Source: Oscillibacter sp. PC13
GTDB lineage: Bacteria > Bacillota > Clostridia > Oscillospirales > Oscillospiraceae
Length of the DNA stretch: 64,000 nucleotides
Direction: 5' to 3'
NCBI RefSeq assembly: GCF_900115635.1
Contig: NZ_FOXE01000006.1
Span: forward strand, 1-64,000
Positions within the stretch are counted from its first letter, which is position 1, and each line of letters opens with the position of its first letter. Shown piece after piece: positions 18,308-27,255 of this stretch. Both the position numbers and the translations under genes were made by a program. The notes below the pieces were generated by a model, which saw nothing but the letters and a program-made list of their open reading frames with translations, made no database searches and was not told the DNA's origin.

Positions 18308-18348
18308 CAAAAATGAAACGCTTGGCAGCGTTGCGCCAAGCGTTTCAT
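18308..18348 (-). terminator. Rho-independent terminator of the lipoprotein gene
   Basis: A perfect 14-bp stem (18313-18326 with 18335-18348, loop 8 nt) is followed on the minus strand by TTTTTG (18312-18307). It lies 15 nt after the lipoprotein stop. Confidence 0.9.
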
Positions 18349-18362
18349 CTTTGTGTTCCGCT

Positions 18363-19256
18363 TTATTCTGTTTCAGTCCAAACCCCGTCCACCCATTCGT
18401 GGACAGTGGTAACAAAGTCTCCTTCTGCGGCGCCTTCTGAGTCTGACGGCGAAAGCTCAACGTTTTTGACACGCTGCAAAACGCCGTCGGCATCGTACTG
18501 GTAATAATCCGTATCGTAGATTCCGTAACCGTTCCGACTCTCTGAAACCAGCTGGCGAGCGGCGGTGTCAATTTGAAAGTCATAGCCCACCAGGCAAAAG
18601 GCGTAGACAAACTGCTGTGTCCTTTGGTCCCAGAGCCAGTGGAGATACCGCCCGTTGACGGTGCCAAGAAGCTCCATCAGACGAATGTCGTCAGCACCAT
18701 CAAAATTCAGATCCATGATTTCAGGAAGATACAGTTCTTCAAAGCAGGCAGTCCATGCATCATCGTCGACCGCTTCCGGCAATTCTCCGCTCTCCAGCTT
18801 TTCCTGATAATAAGGGTCTCCCAACGCAGCCATCTGCTGCCATTCCTGAATCTCTGCTGCTACCACGGCGTCCCGGACGGAAAGCGTCTGCAGCAGTTCT
18901 TCTCCCTCCAGCACATCTATGCGCCCCACGCCATAGTTCCAGGTGCCGTAGCTACTGGCTACCGCCCGGCAGTGGAGACGCAGGGTCAATTCCCGCCCAT
19001 TGTCTACGACGGCGGGCAGGTCACGGATGTATTCCACGGTGGTGCCCTCCGCCACAGCACCTTCCGGAAGTTCAGGAAGGCCCTCCTTTGGGATAGCCGG
19101 ATGGGAGGAGGGATTTCCTTCGCCAGAGACAACCGGCGCCCCATCCGCTTCCGCGGGGGCTGCATCGGTGGGGAAACTGCCGCCGGGCCGGGTGCTTCCA
19201 CATCCGGACAGAATGAACAGGGACAGGAGCAACGGAAAAAGATGAGTGTATTTCAT
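18363..19256 (-). CDS. Lipoprotein with a calcium-loop-like C-terminal domain (hypothetical)
   Basis: The 297-residue protein has a lipoprotein signal peptide (about residues 3-18, lipobox LSGC with Cys19), a low-complexity linker rich in A, P, G and E (about 20-65), and a globular domain. LPEIMDLNFDGADDIRLME (about 180) is the D-x-N-x-D-G-x-D-D loop found in surface lipoproteins with repeat-type calcium sites. It is predicted to sit on the outer face of the membrane. GGGAGGG precedes the ATG. It stands alone on the minus strand with its own terminator. The function is unknown. Confidence 0.8.
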   Translation of the reverse strand: MKYTHLFPLLLSLFILSGCGSTRPGGSFPTDAAPAEADGAPVVSGEGNPSSHPAIPKEGLPELPEGAVAEGTTVEYIRDLPAVVDNGRELTLRLHCRAVASSYGTWNYGVGRIDVLEGEELLQTLSVRDAVVAAEIQEWQQMAALGDPYYQEKLESGELPEAVDDDAWTACFEELYLPEIMDLNFDGADDIRLMELLGTVNGRYLHWLWDQRTQQFVYAFCLVGYDFQIDTAARQLVSESRNGYGIYDTDYYQYDADGVLQRVKNVELSPSDSEGAAEGDFVTTVHEWVDGVWTETE

Positions 19257-19419
19257 AAGCCCTCCCTAAACCTTCCGCAGGTCTCTGCCATCAACAGAAC
19301 GACTGAATTCTGTGTGCGGCGCCACGACATTGTCATTCTAACGCAATGGGAAAACAGATACATTACAAAAAGGTGACAGAAGAGGACAAGCCGGTAACAA
19401 CCAATGAAAGAGGCTGAAC

Positions 19420-19449
19420 TTTACAAAGACAGCAGCTGTCTGCTATACT
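19420..19449 (+). promoter_or_regulatory. Promoter of uridine phosphorylase gene
   Basis: TTTACA (19420-19425) and TATACT (19444-19449), spaced 18 bp, lie 31 nt upstream of the start codon in the divergent intergenic region. Confidence 0.65.
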
Positions 19450-19480
19450 AAAAGAAAAATCTGAAATTGAGGTGACCGGT

Positions 19481-20254
19481 ATGCACGAGCTTCCGAAACA
19501 ATATCACATTGACTGCGCCCCCGGCGACGTGGGCCGCTACTGTATTCTGCCCGGCGACCCGGGGCGGGTGCCTGCCATTGCGGCACTGTTTGACAATGCC
19601 CGTATGGTGGCCCAAAACCGGGAGTTCACCACCTATACCGGTACGCTGCTGGGGGAGAAGGTGTCCGTCTGCTCCACCGGCATTGGCGGTCCCTCTGCCT
19701 CCATTGCCATGGAGGAACTTCATAAGTGCGGCACAGACACCTTTATCCGCACCGGCACCTGCGGCGGTATTGCCCTGGAGGTTCAGTCCGGAGATATTGT
19801 GGTGGCCACGGGTGCCATCCGCTTTGAGCACACCAGCATGGAATATGCACCCATCGAATTCCCCGCTGTAGCGGATTTTGAGATCACGGACTGCTTGGCC
19901 CGGGCCACAAGGAAGCTGGATCTGCCGCTTCACACCGGAATTGTCCAATGCAAGGACAGCTTTTACGGCCAGCACAGCCCGGATGCCTCCCCTGTCTACT
20001 ATGAGCTGAAACAGAAGTGGGAGAGCTGGAAGCGCCTGGGTGTCAAGGCCAGTGAGATGGAATCCGCGGCCCTGTTCGTGGTGGCGGCAGCACTGGGCTG
20101 CCGCTGCGGCAGCTGCTTCCATGTGGTGTGGAATCAGGAGCGGGAGGCCGCGGGCCTGGACCAGAAAATGAGCGAGGATACAACGGCCTCTGTCCGCGTA
20201 GCAGTGGAAGGATTGAAGCTTTTAATCGAAGAGGACCGAAAGCAGGGCCGCTGA
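19481..20254 (+). CDS. udp: Uridine phosphorylase (nucleoside phosphorylase family 1)
   Basis: It splits uridine with phosphate to uracil and ribose-1-phosphate in pyrimidine salvage. The 257-residue protein shows the PNP/UDP family features: phosphate-binding ILPGDPGRV (about 21-29), [16 protein letters not shown] (about 68), RTGTCGG (about 90) and the late [13 protein letters not shown] (about 191), where Glu and Met contact the ribose. The Q-x-x-E region after WNQ favours uridine rather than purine substrates, but substrate choice is inference. The start at 19481 is fixed by GAGGTGA 5 nt upstream. It has its own promoter and terminator. Confidence 0.9.
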   Translation: MHELPKQYHIDCAPGDVGRYCILPGDPGRVPAIAALFDNARMVAQNREFTTYTGTLLGEKVSVCSTGIGGPSASIAMEELHKCGTDTFIRTGTCGGIALEVQSGDIVVATGAIRFEHTSMEYAPIEFPAVADFEITDCLARATRKLDLPLHTGIVQCKDSFYGQHSPDASPVYYELKQKWESWKRLGVKASEMESAALFVVAAALGCRCGSCFHVVWNQEREAAGLDQKMSEDTTASVRVAVEGLKLLIEEDRKQGR

Positions 20255-20266
20255 GGTAATAAACGG

Positions 20267-20300
20267 GCTGGGAGGGGGTATCCCCCTCCCAGCATTTTGC
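20267..20300 (+). terminator. Terminator after udp (convergent region)
   Basis: A 12-bp GC-rich stem (20267-20278 with 20282-20293, 3-nt loop) is followed by ATTTTGC. It lies between convergent udp and the DUF4177 gene and may act for both. Confidence 0.75.
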
Positions 20301-20321
20301 ACCATTTCCCGGAACAGGCGC

Positions 20322-20495
20322 TCAATGGGCTTCCCGCTCCCGCATAAAAATCAGCACATCCGAAGCTGCGGTGCAGAATTTCCAGCCCTCTGCGCCGAGC
20401 TGGTTCCACTCAGCTTCCAGTTCATCCAGCTTCTTATCATAATCAAATCCAAGCTTCATTTTTTGCCGCACGACTTTATACTCATACTGCGTCAT
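20322..20495 (-). CDS. DUF4177-like small protein (57 residues)
   Basis: This frame starts at ATG 20495 with AAGGAG 7 nt upstream and ends at TGA 20322. It encodes MTQYEYKVVRQKMKLGF ... LDELEAEWNQLGAEGWKF. YEYKVV at the start plus LN-x-LGAEGW is the DUF4177 pattern, a small beta-alpha protein of unknown function. It is 18 nt downstream of metA on the same strand, at the end of the methionine operon. Any link to methionine metabolism is only positional. Confidence 0.75.
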   Translation of the reverse strand: MTQYEYKVVRQKMKLGFDYDKKLDELEAEWNQLGAEGWKFCTAASDVLIFMREREAH

Positions 20496-20513
20496 AGAAA
20501 CTCCTTTTCTGGT

Positions 20514-21455
20514 TCACTGCTGGTCTGTCCGCTCACCGCTGCGGATGCCGCCGATGTTATAAGGTGTTGTCTGATAAACAAAATAGTTCAGCCAGTTTCC
20601 ATACAGCAGATGGGCACAGGAGCGCCAATTGACAATGGGATCCAAGCTGGGATCATCGTTTGGAAAATAGTTTGCAGGCAGTTGGATGTCGACTCCAGCG
20701 GCCACATCACGGAGATATTCTTTTTTCAGCGTATTACGGTCATACTCCGCATGACCCATTAGGAAAATCTGGCGTCCCTGGTCGGTCTTCACGGCGTAGA
20801 CGCCAGCTTCTGGTGAGGCGGCCAGTACCTTCAGATCCGGCACGGCGTCGATATCCTCCCGGAGAACGGTGGTATTTCGGGAGTGGGGGACCCAGAATTG
20901 ATCATCAAACCCCCGGAAGAGGATGAAGTTGGGATCTTCCACTGTGTGCAGGAAAACGCCGAAGAGCTTTTGCTCCAACTGCCGCTTTGGGATTCCGTAG
21001 TGGTAGTACAGTCCGGCCTGGGCACCCCAACAGATATGCAGGGTGGAGTGGACATGGTATTTGCTCCATTCCATAATTTCACACAATTCCGGCCAGTAAT
21101 CCACTTCTTCAAAGGGCATCTGTTCCACCGGGGCACCGGTAATGACCATCCCGTCAAATGTCCGCTCCCGTACTTCGTCAAAGGTCTTATAAAAGGCCAG
21201 CATATGCTCTTGGGAGGTGTTTTTCGACACATGTCCCGTGGGGGCAATCAGCTCCAGGTCGATCTGCAGCGGGGTGTTGCCCAGGACCCGGGCCAGCTGT
21301 GTTTCCGTGTCTACCTTGGTGGGCATCAGATTCAAAAGCAGGATTTGCAGCGGGCGGATATCCTGGGTAATGGCCCGGGTCTCCGTCATGACAAAGATGT
21401 TTTCCTGTGTCAGTGTTTCGGTGGCAGGCAGCTGGTTTGGAATCTTGATGGGCAT
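20514..21455 (-). CDS. metA: Homoserine O-acetyltransferase (MetA family)
   Basis: It activates homoserine for methionine synthesis. The 313 residues match MetA. Catalytic Cys142 lies in [10 protein letters not shown], and His235 and Glu237 in MGHAEYD. Residue 111 is Glu ([10 protein letters not shown]). In studied MetA enzymes Glu at this position selects acetyl-CoA, while Gly (E. coli) selects succinyl-CoA. It is therefore probably an acetyltransferase despite the family name, which fits the O-acetylhomoserine sulfhydrylase gene directly upstream. The gap to metY is one base (metY stop at 21457, metA start at 21455), so they are translationally coupled. Confidence 0.94.
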   Translation of the reverse strand: MPIKIPNQLPATETLTQENIFVMTETRAITQDIRPLQILLLNLMPTKVDTETQLARVLGNTPLQIDLELIAPTGHVSKNTSQEHMLAFYKTFDEVRERTFDGMVITGAPVEQMPFEEVDYWPELCEIMEWSKYHVHSTLHICWGAQAGLYYHYGIPKRQLEQKLFGVFLHTVEDPNFILFRGFDDQFWVPHSRNTTVLREDIDAVPDLKVLAASPEAGVYAVKTDQGRQIFLMGHAEYDRNTLKKEYLRDVAAGVDIQLPANYFPNDDPSLDPIVNWRSCAHLLYGNWLNYFVYQTTPYNIGGIRSGERTDQQ

Positions 21456-21456
21456 G

Positions 21457-22743
21457 TCACTTCACCTGCTCCAGTGCCTGGGCAATGTCGGCAATCAGGT
21501 CTTCACGGCTTTCCAGACCACAGCTCATACGGATGAGCCCGGCGGGAATCCCCGCCTCTGCCAGCTGCGCGTCGGTCATTTGCCGGTGGGTGGAGGTGGC
21601 GGGATTCAGGCAGCAGGTGCGGGCATCGGCCACATGAGTTTCAATGGCCGCCAGCTTCAGATGCTTCATAAAGACCTCGGCAGCAGCCCGGCCGCCCTTC
21701 AATTCAAAGCTTACCACGCCGCAGGAGCCGTGGGGCAGATACTTCTGTGCCACCGCGTAGTATTTGTCCCCGGGCAGGCCGCAGTAGCTTACGTGGGCCA
21801 CTTGGGGATGGCCGGCCAGGAATTCTGCCACTGCCTGGCCGTTTTCACAGTGACGGGCCATGCGGACATGAAGGCTCTCCAGCCCCAGATTCAGATAAAA
21901 GGCGTTTTGCGGGGACTGAATGGAGCCGAAATCCCTCATCAGCTGGGCAGTACATTTGGTGATAAAGGCGCCCTCCTTGCCGAACTTCTCGGCATAAGTG
22001 ATACCGTGATAGCTATCATCTGGAGTGCAGAGGCCGGGGAATTTCTCTGCATGGGCCATCCAGTCAAACTTGCCGGCATCCACAATGGCGCCGCCCACGG
22101 CCACGCCATGACCATCCATGTACTTGGTGGTGGAGTGGGTGACGATATCAGCCCCCCACTCAAAGGGGCGGCAATTGACAGGTGTGGCAAAAGTGTTGTC
22201 CACAATCAGAGGAACGCCGTGAGCATGAGCGGCCTGGGCGAACTTTTCAATGTCCAGCACCGTCAGGGCGGGGTTGGCAATCGTCTCGCCGAACACGGCC
22301 TTAGTGTTGGGGCGGAAAGCGGCGTTCAATTCCTCTGCGGTGCAGTCCGGGGCCACAAAGGTAGTCTCCACGCCCATCTTTGCCATGGTGACGGAAATCA
22401 GATTGAACGTGCCGCCGTAAATACTGGAGGAGGCCACGATGTGATCGCCGCAGGAGGCGATGTTGAACAGGGCGAAGAAGTTGGCTGCCTGGCCGGAGGA
22501 GGTCAGCATAGCCGCCGTGCCGCCCTCTAACTCGCAGATTTTTGCCGCCACATAGTCGTTGGTGGGGTTCTGAAGACGGGTGTAAAAATAGCCGCTGGCC
22601 TCCAGATCGAAAAGCCTGCCCATATCCTCACTGGTGTCGTATTTAAATGTGGTGGACTGAACGATGGGGATCTGGCGGGGCTCGCCGTTGCCGGGGGTAT
22701 ACCCGCCCTGCACGCATTTGGTCTCGATACGGTAGTTGCTCAT
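21457..22743 (-). CDS. metY: O-acetylhomoserine sulfhydrylase (aminocarboxypropyltransferase)
   Basis: It is a PLP enzyme that makes homocysteine from O-acetylhomoserine and sulfide. The 428-residue protein is of Cys/Met-metabolism type. It has [15 protein letters not shown] near 85, the internal region [10 protein letters not shown] and the PLP lysine in [12 protein letters not shown] (about 208). The ATG at 22743 has AAAGGAG upstream. An upstream in-frame ATG would start inside the T-box terminator. The gene is controlled by the T-box leader 31 nt upstream and forms an operon with metA and the DUF4177 gene. Confidence 0.95.
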   Translation of the reverse strand: MSNYRIETKCVQGGYTPGNGEPRQIPIVQSTTFKYDTSEDMGRLFDLEASGYFYTRLQNPTNDYVAAKICELEGGTAAMLTSSGQAANFFALFNIASCGDHIVASSSIYGGTFNLISVTMAKMGVETTFVAPDCTAEELNAAFRPNTKAVFGETIANPALTVLDIEKFAQAAHAHGVPLIVDNTFATPVNCRPFEWGADIVTHSTTKYMDGHGVAVGGAIVDAGKFDWMAHAEKFPGLCTPDDSYHGITYAEKFGKEGAFITKCTAQLMRDFGSIQSPQNAFYLNLGLESLHVRMARHCENGQAVAEFLAGHPQVAHVSYCGLPGDKYYAVAQKYLPHGSCGVVSFELKGGRAAAEVFMKHLKLAAIETHVADARTCCLNPATSTHRQMTDAQLAEAGIPAGLIRMSCGLESREDLIADIAQALEQVK

Positions 22744-22773
22744 AATTGGTTGCTCCTTTCGGTTTTGGGGACG

Positions 22774-23050
22774 AAAAAAGGCTTTCGTCCCAAAGATCAT
22801 TCTTTGAGACGAAAGCCGTCATCTGCTTCCGCGGTACCACTCAAATTGCGGCAGTTCCAAAACTGTCCGCCACTCATAGGGTCCAACAACCCCGCTGCGC
22901 TAACGCGGCATACGCGGGAGACCCTAACGGCACTGCTGCCCTCGAATCTCCGGCTCAGGAGCCATAGAACCTGGAAACCCTTGCTGCCGGCTTGCACCAT
23001 CCGCCGGCTCTCTGAAAGCGCCTGTCTCCGTTCCTCTCCGTCATTGCTTT
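22774..23050 (-). promoter_or_regulatory. T-box leader, methionine-type, upstream of metY
   Basis: Reading the minus strand, Stem I has the AGAGAGC bulge and GGTGCAAGC terminal motifs (about 22980-23010). The T-box proper GAGTGGTACCGCGG is at 22842-22829. A terminator stem 22780-22789/22808-22817, extended by 22791-22795/22802-22806, is followed by TTTTTT (22779-22774). The codon in the specifier position, just before GCTCCTGAGC, is ATG (22965-22963), so uncharged tRNA-Met should switch transcription on. The codon assignment is by position and should be folded to confirm. Confidence 0.92.
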
Positions 23051-23057
23051 GAAAGCT

Positions 23058-23086
23058 ATTATAAGGAAGCGGTGCTCATTTGTCAA
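23058..23086 (-). promoter_or_regulatory. Consensus SigmaA promoter of the metY operon
   Basis: On the minus strand TTGACA (23086-23081) and TATAAT (23063-23058) are spaced 17 bp, a perfect consensus. The -35 box contains the TGA stop codon of the upstream mscS gene. Confidence 0.9.
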
Positions 23087-23913
23087 CTGTGGATTTTTTC
23101 TGTGGCATCCTCTATAATATGAACATTCAGATGATCGTAGGTCATCTCCACATGATGAGCAGCAAATGCATCCCGGAGGTGTTCACCCAGCGCAAAGTAT
23201 ACATTCCAGTACTCCTCCGGCGTGGCCCAACAATAGACGGTGTACTCGATAGAACTGGTGCCGTAGTTGGTCAGGTATACGCTGGGCGCAGGATCTGCCA
23301 AAACGTTGGGAGTTTGGGACAGGCCTTCTTGGCAGGCGGCTTTTACGGCTTCCGTTGGCGCATCATAGGAGGCGGTGACTTTTTGCGTCACTCTCCGCCG
23401 CCCCAAAACAGTGTAGTTCGTCATTTTGGAACTGGCCAGCTCTTTGTTTGGAAGCATCACCAGAAGACCGTCAGGTGTTATCAGTTTGGTGTGATTCAGG
23501 GAGATTTCCTCCACTGTGCCGCTGGTGCCGCCGGCCTCCACAAAATCCCCGATGGAGAATGGATGAGAGGAGAGAATGACGAGCCCTCCGGCTACGTTGC
23601 CAAGGATGTCCTCAGCCGCCAGGGTAATTCCAAGGGAGCCTACCGACAAAAGCGCTACCAGAGAGGTCATATGGATGTCCAGGCTTTCAGCTACAATGAC
23701 CACCGTGACAATATACAGGAGGAGCTTGACCCCGGAGATGAGGTACTTCTGCACCCTGGCATCCAGTTTGGATTTTGCCAGCAGCCGGCCTGTCAGCTTT
23801 ACCAGCAGACGAATCACCAGCAAGCACACCAGCAGCGTTACCACAGCGGACAAGACCCTTCCGACGGTTAAGGAACCGAGAGATACGTTTAAGAGATCAG
23901 AAAAAGAACCCAT
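23083..23913 (-). CDS. mscS: Small-conductance mechanosensitive channel (MscS family)
   Basis: It is a membrane channel that opens on hypo-osmotic stretch. The 276-residue protein has three predicted helices (about 17-40, 55-80, 85-115). The third is the pore helix with small residues (VALLSVGSLGITLAAEDILGN). A cytoplasmic beta domain follows, beginning HPFSIGDFVEAGGTSGTVEEI, then NKELASSKMTNYT. It resembles MscS/YnaI-type minimal channels. AGGA precedes the ATG. Its stop codon lies inside the -35 element of the metY operon promoter. Confidence 0.92.
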   Translation of the reverse strand: MGSFSDLLNVSLGSLTVGRVLSAVVTLLVCLLVIRLLVKLTGRLLAKSKLDARVQKYLISGVKLLLYIVTVVIVAESLDIHMTSLVALLSVGSLGITLAAEDILGNVAGGLVILSSHPFSIGDFVEAGGTSGTVEEISLNHTKLITPDGLLVMLPNKELASSKMTNYTVLGRRRVTQKVTASYDAPTEAVKAACQEGLSQTPNVLADPAPSVYLTNYGTSSIEYTVYCWATPEEYWNVYFALGEHLRDAFAAHHVEMTYDHLNVHIIEDATEKIHS

Positions 23914-24017
23914 GCTAAAAAACCATCCTTTCCAAAAGTGACAAAGGCATCATAGCGGAAGAACACAAAAAAGTCAACGCCGAAACGAGAAATAGGAGAT
24001 TGAGGAGGAATTCATCC

Positions 24018-25409
24018 ATGGAGCAGCGTGCAAACCGGAACGGCAGGGGAACAGCCCTGATTCCATTTTTGATTTTTGTTGCGATTTATCTGGGGGCAGG
24101 TATTTACTTGCAGATAAGGGGACAGAGCATGGCCTTTTATCAGTTCCCCCCGGTGACGGCGATGTTTATTGCTGTCCTGGCGGCGTTTTGCATTGGGAAA
24201 GAAAGCCTGCAGGAGAAATTCTCCATTTTTGCCCGCGGTGCGGCCAATGAAAATGTCCTGACCATGCTGATGATTTATGTTTTGGCGGGGGCGTTTTCCA
24301 GCGTGGCTTCTGCAATGGGTGGGCAAGATGCCACGGTGAATCTGGGCCTTTCTGTAATACCGGTTCGCTTCCTGGCGGCTGGCGTATTTGTTATCGCCGC
24401 TGCGATGGGAACTGCAACCGGCACCTCCATGGGGACCATTGGGGCCATTGTCCCCATTGCGGTTGGAGTGGCAGAAAAAGGCGGGCTGAGCCTGTCGCTG
24501 TTTCTGGGAGCCTGCGTGGGCGGGGCCATGTTTGGGGACAACCTCTCCATGATTTCAGATACTACCATCGCAGCTACCCGCACCCAGGGCTGTGAAATGC
24601 GGGACAAATTCCGGGTGAATTTTTTGATTGCGCTGCCAGCTGCGGTGGTTACCCTGGTACTGCTGCTGGCGTTTGGCCGGCCCGACAGCGCAGTTCCCAT
24701 ACGGGATCTGCCCGTCGATTTTGTGAAGGTGCTGCCGTACCTGGCAGTTCTGGTGCTGGCCATTGCCGGAATGAATGTGTTTTTGGTATTGCTGATTGGC
24801 ATTTTTTCCTCCGGTGCCATCGGCTTACTGACGGGAGGACTTACAATTTTCGGATTTGCACAGGCCATCTGGACTGGCTTTACCAGTATGAACGAGGTGT
24901 TTTTCCTGTCCCTGTTCTGCGGCGGTATGTCAGAGTTGATTGCCCACAATGGGGGCATTGCCTGGTTGGTGGAAAAACTGAGAAAGGGGATGCGGGGCAA
25001 CAAGTCCGCCCAGGTTGGCATTGCGGCGCTGGTGTCCTTGGCAGACTGCGCCACAGCTAATAATACAGTGGCCATTATCGTCAGCGGAAATGTGGCCAAG
25101 GATGTAAGCTGGGAGTACCGGGTGGATCCACGGCGGACAGCATCCCTGCTGGACGTGTTCTCCTGCGTTTTTCAGGGAATTATCCCCTATGGCGCGCAAC
25201 TTTTGCTGGCAGCCAGCCTGACTACGGAAAGCGGCATTACCATCAATTCTGTGGAGATCATTCCCTACATGTGGTACTGCTGGATTTTGGCGGCATTCGG
25301 AATTCTGTCCATTTTTATCCCGTATGCGGATCATCTCTGCCGGAAGGACCCGTGGGATTGGGAGCACGGTGCCGCAAGGTCTGCTGTGGCAGAGAATAAG
25401 ATACTGTAA
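24018..25409 (+). CDS. Na+/H+ antiporter NhaC family protein
   Basis: The 463-residue protein has 11-12 predicted membrane helices. GTSMGTIGAIVPIAVGVA (about 139), the acidic motif GAMFGDNLSMISDTTIA (about 168), NGGIAWLVEKLR (about 312) and DCATANNTVAIIVSG (about 343) are characteristic of NhaC-like exchangers, where conserved D and T/N residues carry cations. Some members take organic substrates, such as malate-lactate exchange. GAGGAGG lies upstream of the ATG at 24018; an in-frame start at 24000 would swallow it. It stands alone on the plus strand. Confidence 0.88.
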   Translation: MEQRANRNGRGTALIPFLIFVAIYLGAGIYLQIRGQSMAFYQFPPVTAMFIAVLAAFCIGKESLQEKFSIFARGAANENVLTMLMIYVLAGAFSSVASAMGGQDATVNLGLSVIPVRFLAAGVFVIAAAMGTATGTSMGTIGAIVPIAVGVAEKGGLSLSLFLGACVGGAMFGDNLSMISDTTIAATRTQGCEMRDKFRVNFLIALPAAVVTLVLLLAFGRPDSAVPIRDLPVDFVKVLPYLAVLVLAIAGMNVFLVLLIGIFSSGAIGLLTGGLTIFGFAQAIWTGFTSMNEVFFLSLFCGGMSELIAHNGGIAWLVEKLRKGMRGNKSAQVGIAALVSLADCATANNTVAIIVSGNVAKDVSWEYRVDPRRTASLLDVFSCVFQGIIPYGAQLLLAASLTTESGITINSVEIIPYMWYCWILAAFGILSIFIPYADHLCRKDPWDWEHGAARSAVAENKIL

Positions 25410-25499
25410 TGGAAAACAGAGAGGGAACCGCTGATTTTGTATAGGACTCTGACAGAAAAGTAAAACAGCGGAAAGGTTTCCTGGCCATTTGCCGTGCAG

Positions 25500-26600
25500 C
25501 TTTTCTTTTTCCAAAAACTTTTCAAAATCCTCCGCTGGCATGGGGTGGGGAAAATAATACCCTGCACATAGTTGCAGTCTACTTCCATCAGCCGGTCCAG
25601 CTGTTCCCGAGTTTCAACACCCTCGGCCACCATGCTCACGTGCATCCAGCGGGCCAGGTTCACGATAAACTGTAGGATGCCTTGCTCAAGTGGTTTTGCT
25701 GTCTCACTTTGAATGAATTTCATCAGAATATCAATGGGCATCTGATTGAGCATATTCAAAGAAGAATGGCCGCTGCCGAAGTCATCCATTTCAATAATAA
25801 AGCCGAGTTCGCGCAGGCAGCTGACTGCTTGGATTGGCTGCTGAGGATTCTCTGCATACACGCTTTCCGTGCTCTCCAAGTGAAGCTGCTTTGGGAGGCT
25901 GTTGTCATAGATTGCAAAATAACACCCATATTTTGCTTTGATGCTCTGCACTGCCAGCATAGCACGGTCGCACATCTGATCCATGGGGAAATACCGCTCG
26001 TCAATGGGATAAAGGCCCCATTTGATATCGGCGATCTTGTTGTTGGAGAGAATACTGCTCCGTTTTCCCTGATCAATAAAGATCTCGTTGGTATATGTTC
26101 TCCCACGCTCAACAAGACACACAAAGCGATCCGAATCCAGCCTCCCGCATAGGCCATCCGGCCTGGTATAGGTACGGCAGCAGATGGCGATTTCAAAAAG
26201 CAGGTCATCCTCAGCCTTTTTTCCGAGCACATTGTTGATGAGCTTGAAATTTTCTACATCAGAACAAATGATGTCATAGTCCCGATCCGGATGATGCACT
26301 AGCAGATCCCTGGCCTTCTGGTAAAAAACGCCTTACTGTAAAGCCGTGTCAAACGGGCATATTGAAACTGATTGATCATGGCGGCCGTTTCGTGAAACCG
26401 GCTGATACTGGATACCCGGTTCAGAGGTATCTCTGCTTTATAAGGCCTGGTGACAAAGTCCTCCACACAATGGGACAGCGCGGTCACTTCGTCGGCATCG
26501 CTGTCGCTCTGAGTGGTTACAATAATGGAAATTGTGGATAAGGCGGGATCGTTTTTCGCAAAGGAAAAGAATGTATAGCCGCCCATAACGGGCTTGTGAT
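25500..26600 (-). pseudogene. Receiver-GGDEF-EAL signalling protein, truncated and frameshifted
   Basis: Remnants of a c-di-GMP signalling protein run along the minus strand. There is the second half of a receiver domain (PVMGGYTFF ... ISIIVTTQSDSDADEV ... DFVTRPYK) and a GGDEF start (FQYARLTRLYSKAFF). A frameshift follows at a run of six T (about 26322-26327; seven would restore FYQKARDLL), then part of GGDEF (IICSDVENFKLINNVLG). The end of an EAL domain (IEMDDFGSGHSSLNML, MVAEGVETREQLDRLM) is fused after a large in-frame deletion of the EAL first half, and a last frameshift near 25545 restores MPAEDFEKFLEKEK. The N-terminal half of the receiver is missing, next to the tRNA remnant at 26661-26714. 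Confidence 0.85.
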
Positions 26601-26660
26601 ATCTAATAGAATGAAAGAGATGTATTCCTTTCGGAACGGAGACAGCTTTGCTGTCGGAGT

Positions 26661-26714
26661 CCAAAACAAAAGGACACGACATAGTCGTGTCCTTTTGTTT
26701 TGGTGCGCGAGGCG
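26661..26714 (-). repeat. tRNA-Leu 3' end remnant with its terminator (attachment-site-like)
   Basis: TTGGTGCGCGAGGCG (26700-26714) equals the 3' end of the tRNA-Leu(CAG) genes including CCA (compare 30523-30537). It is fused to a perfect 20-bp terminator stem (26661-26680/26684-26703, 3-nt loop), in the same stem-on-CCA arrangement as the complete gene. Upstream of base 26714 the tRNA sequence stops. This is what remains at the distal end when an element integrates into a tRNA 3' end. Confidence 0.75.
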
Positions 26715-27029
26715 ATACAGAACTTTTTGAAGAACCCATTAATATCAACGGTTTGGAGGCATTCGAACAGCAATTTATCTTGTATATATCCTTTTCGTGA
26801 CTGTTTTTTAGACAGCTGCCCTTTTTCTATACCCAAAACAAGTGTAGCGATTGGGGTTGAAAATCCTTCATTTTTTCCCCACAGGCGGGCGAACCGCAAG
26901 GGCATGGGTGTTTTCCCACGCTCCATATCCGGGAGTCTGGCGGAGGCAAATTTCGCAAAGCACGGGAAGAAGCGAATAAGGCTAGGCCTGCTAGCTATAC
27001 TATACCGTATATAAAAGGCAAGGTATTTG
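26715..27029. other. AT-richer region without a recognisable gene
   Basis: Open frames here have poor start contexts and no recognisable motifs. Composition is AT-richer than the surroundings. TATACT at about 26996 could be a -10 box for the ku remnant. An integrase fragment might be expected next to the tRNA scar, but I could not find one. Confidence 0.4.
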
Positions 27030-27140
27030 ATGGCGGTATCACACAGAGGGGCGATTTTCTTTGGAATGGTGCATATTCCACTGGGACTGTACATAGCGGC
27101 GCAGGGCAGCGTTATTCACTTGAACCGACTGCGCATAGAA
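27030..27140 (+). pseudogene. Ku (NHEJ) protein, N-terminal fragment
   Basis: MAVSHRGAIFFGMVHIPLGLY, then IAAQGSVIHLNRL, matches the strongly conserved start of bacterial Ku (consensus MAV-x-x-KGAISFGLV-x-IPV-x-LYTAT, then H/F-x-QL). Bacterial Ku binds double-strand ends with LigD. After about 35 codons the similarity stops and a short unrelated tail runs to a stop at 27230. The remaining 220 or so residues of Ku are missing and no ligD is nearby. It lies inside the segment bounded by tRNA-Leu repeats. Confidence 0.7.
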
Positions 27141-27255
27141 ACGGTTCACGAAAACTTTCGTGGCGAAAACAGCATTGGGCGGTCTGCATCAGCCTGTTTT
27201 CAAGGGAATCCGGGAGGATCAATCTTCTGAGCAATATGCTGAAAGGAAATAAAAC

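Noticed and set aside
18235-18504. Plus-strand frame over the lipoprotein end
   Set aside because: It crosses the terminator and is antisense to a lipoprotein gene with a signal peptide.
26603-27094. Possible integrase fragment on the minus strand next to the tRNA scar
   Set aside because: I looked for R-H-R-Y or serine-recombinase motifs in all frames and found none; the frame crosses the tRNA terminator.
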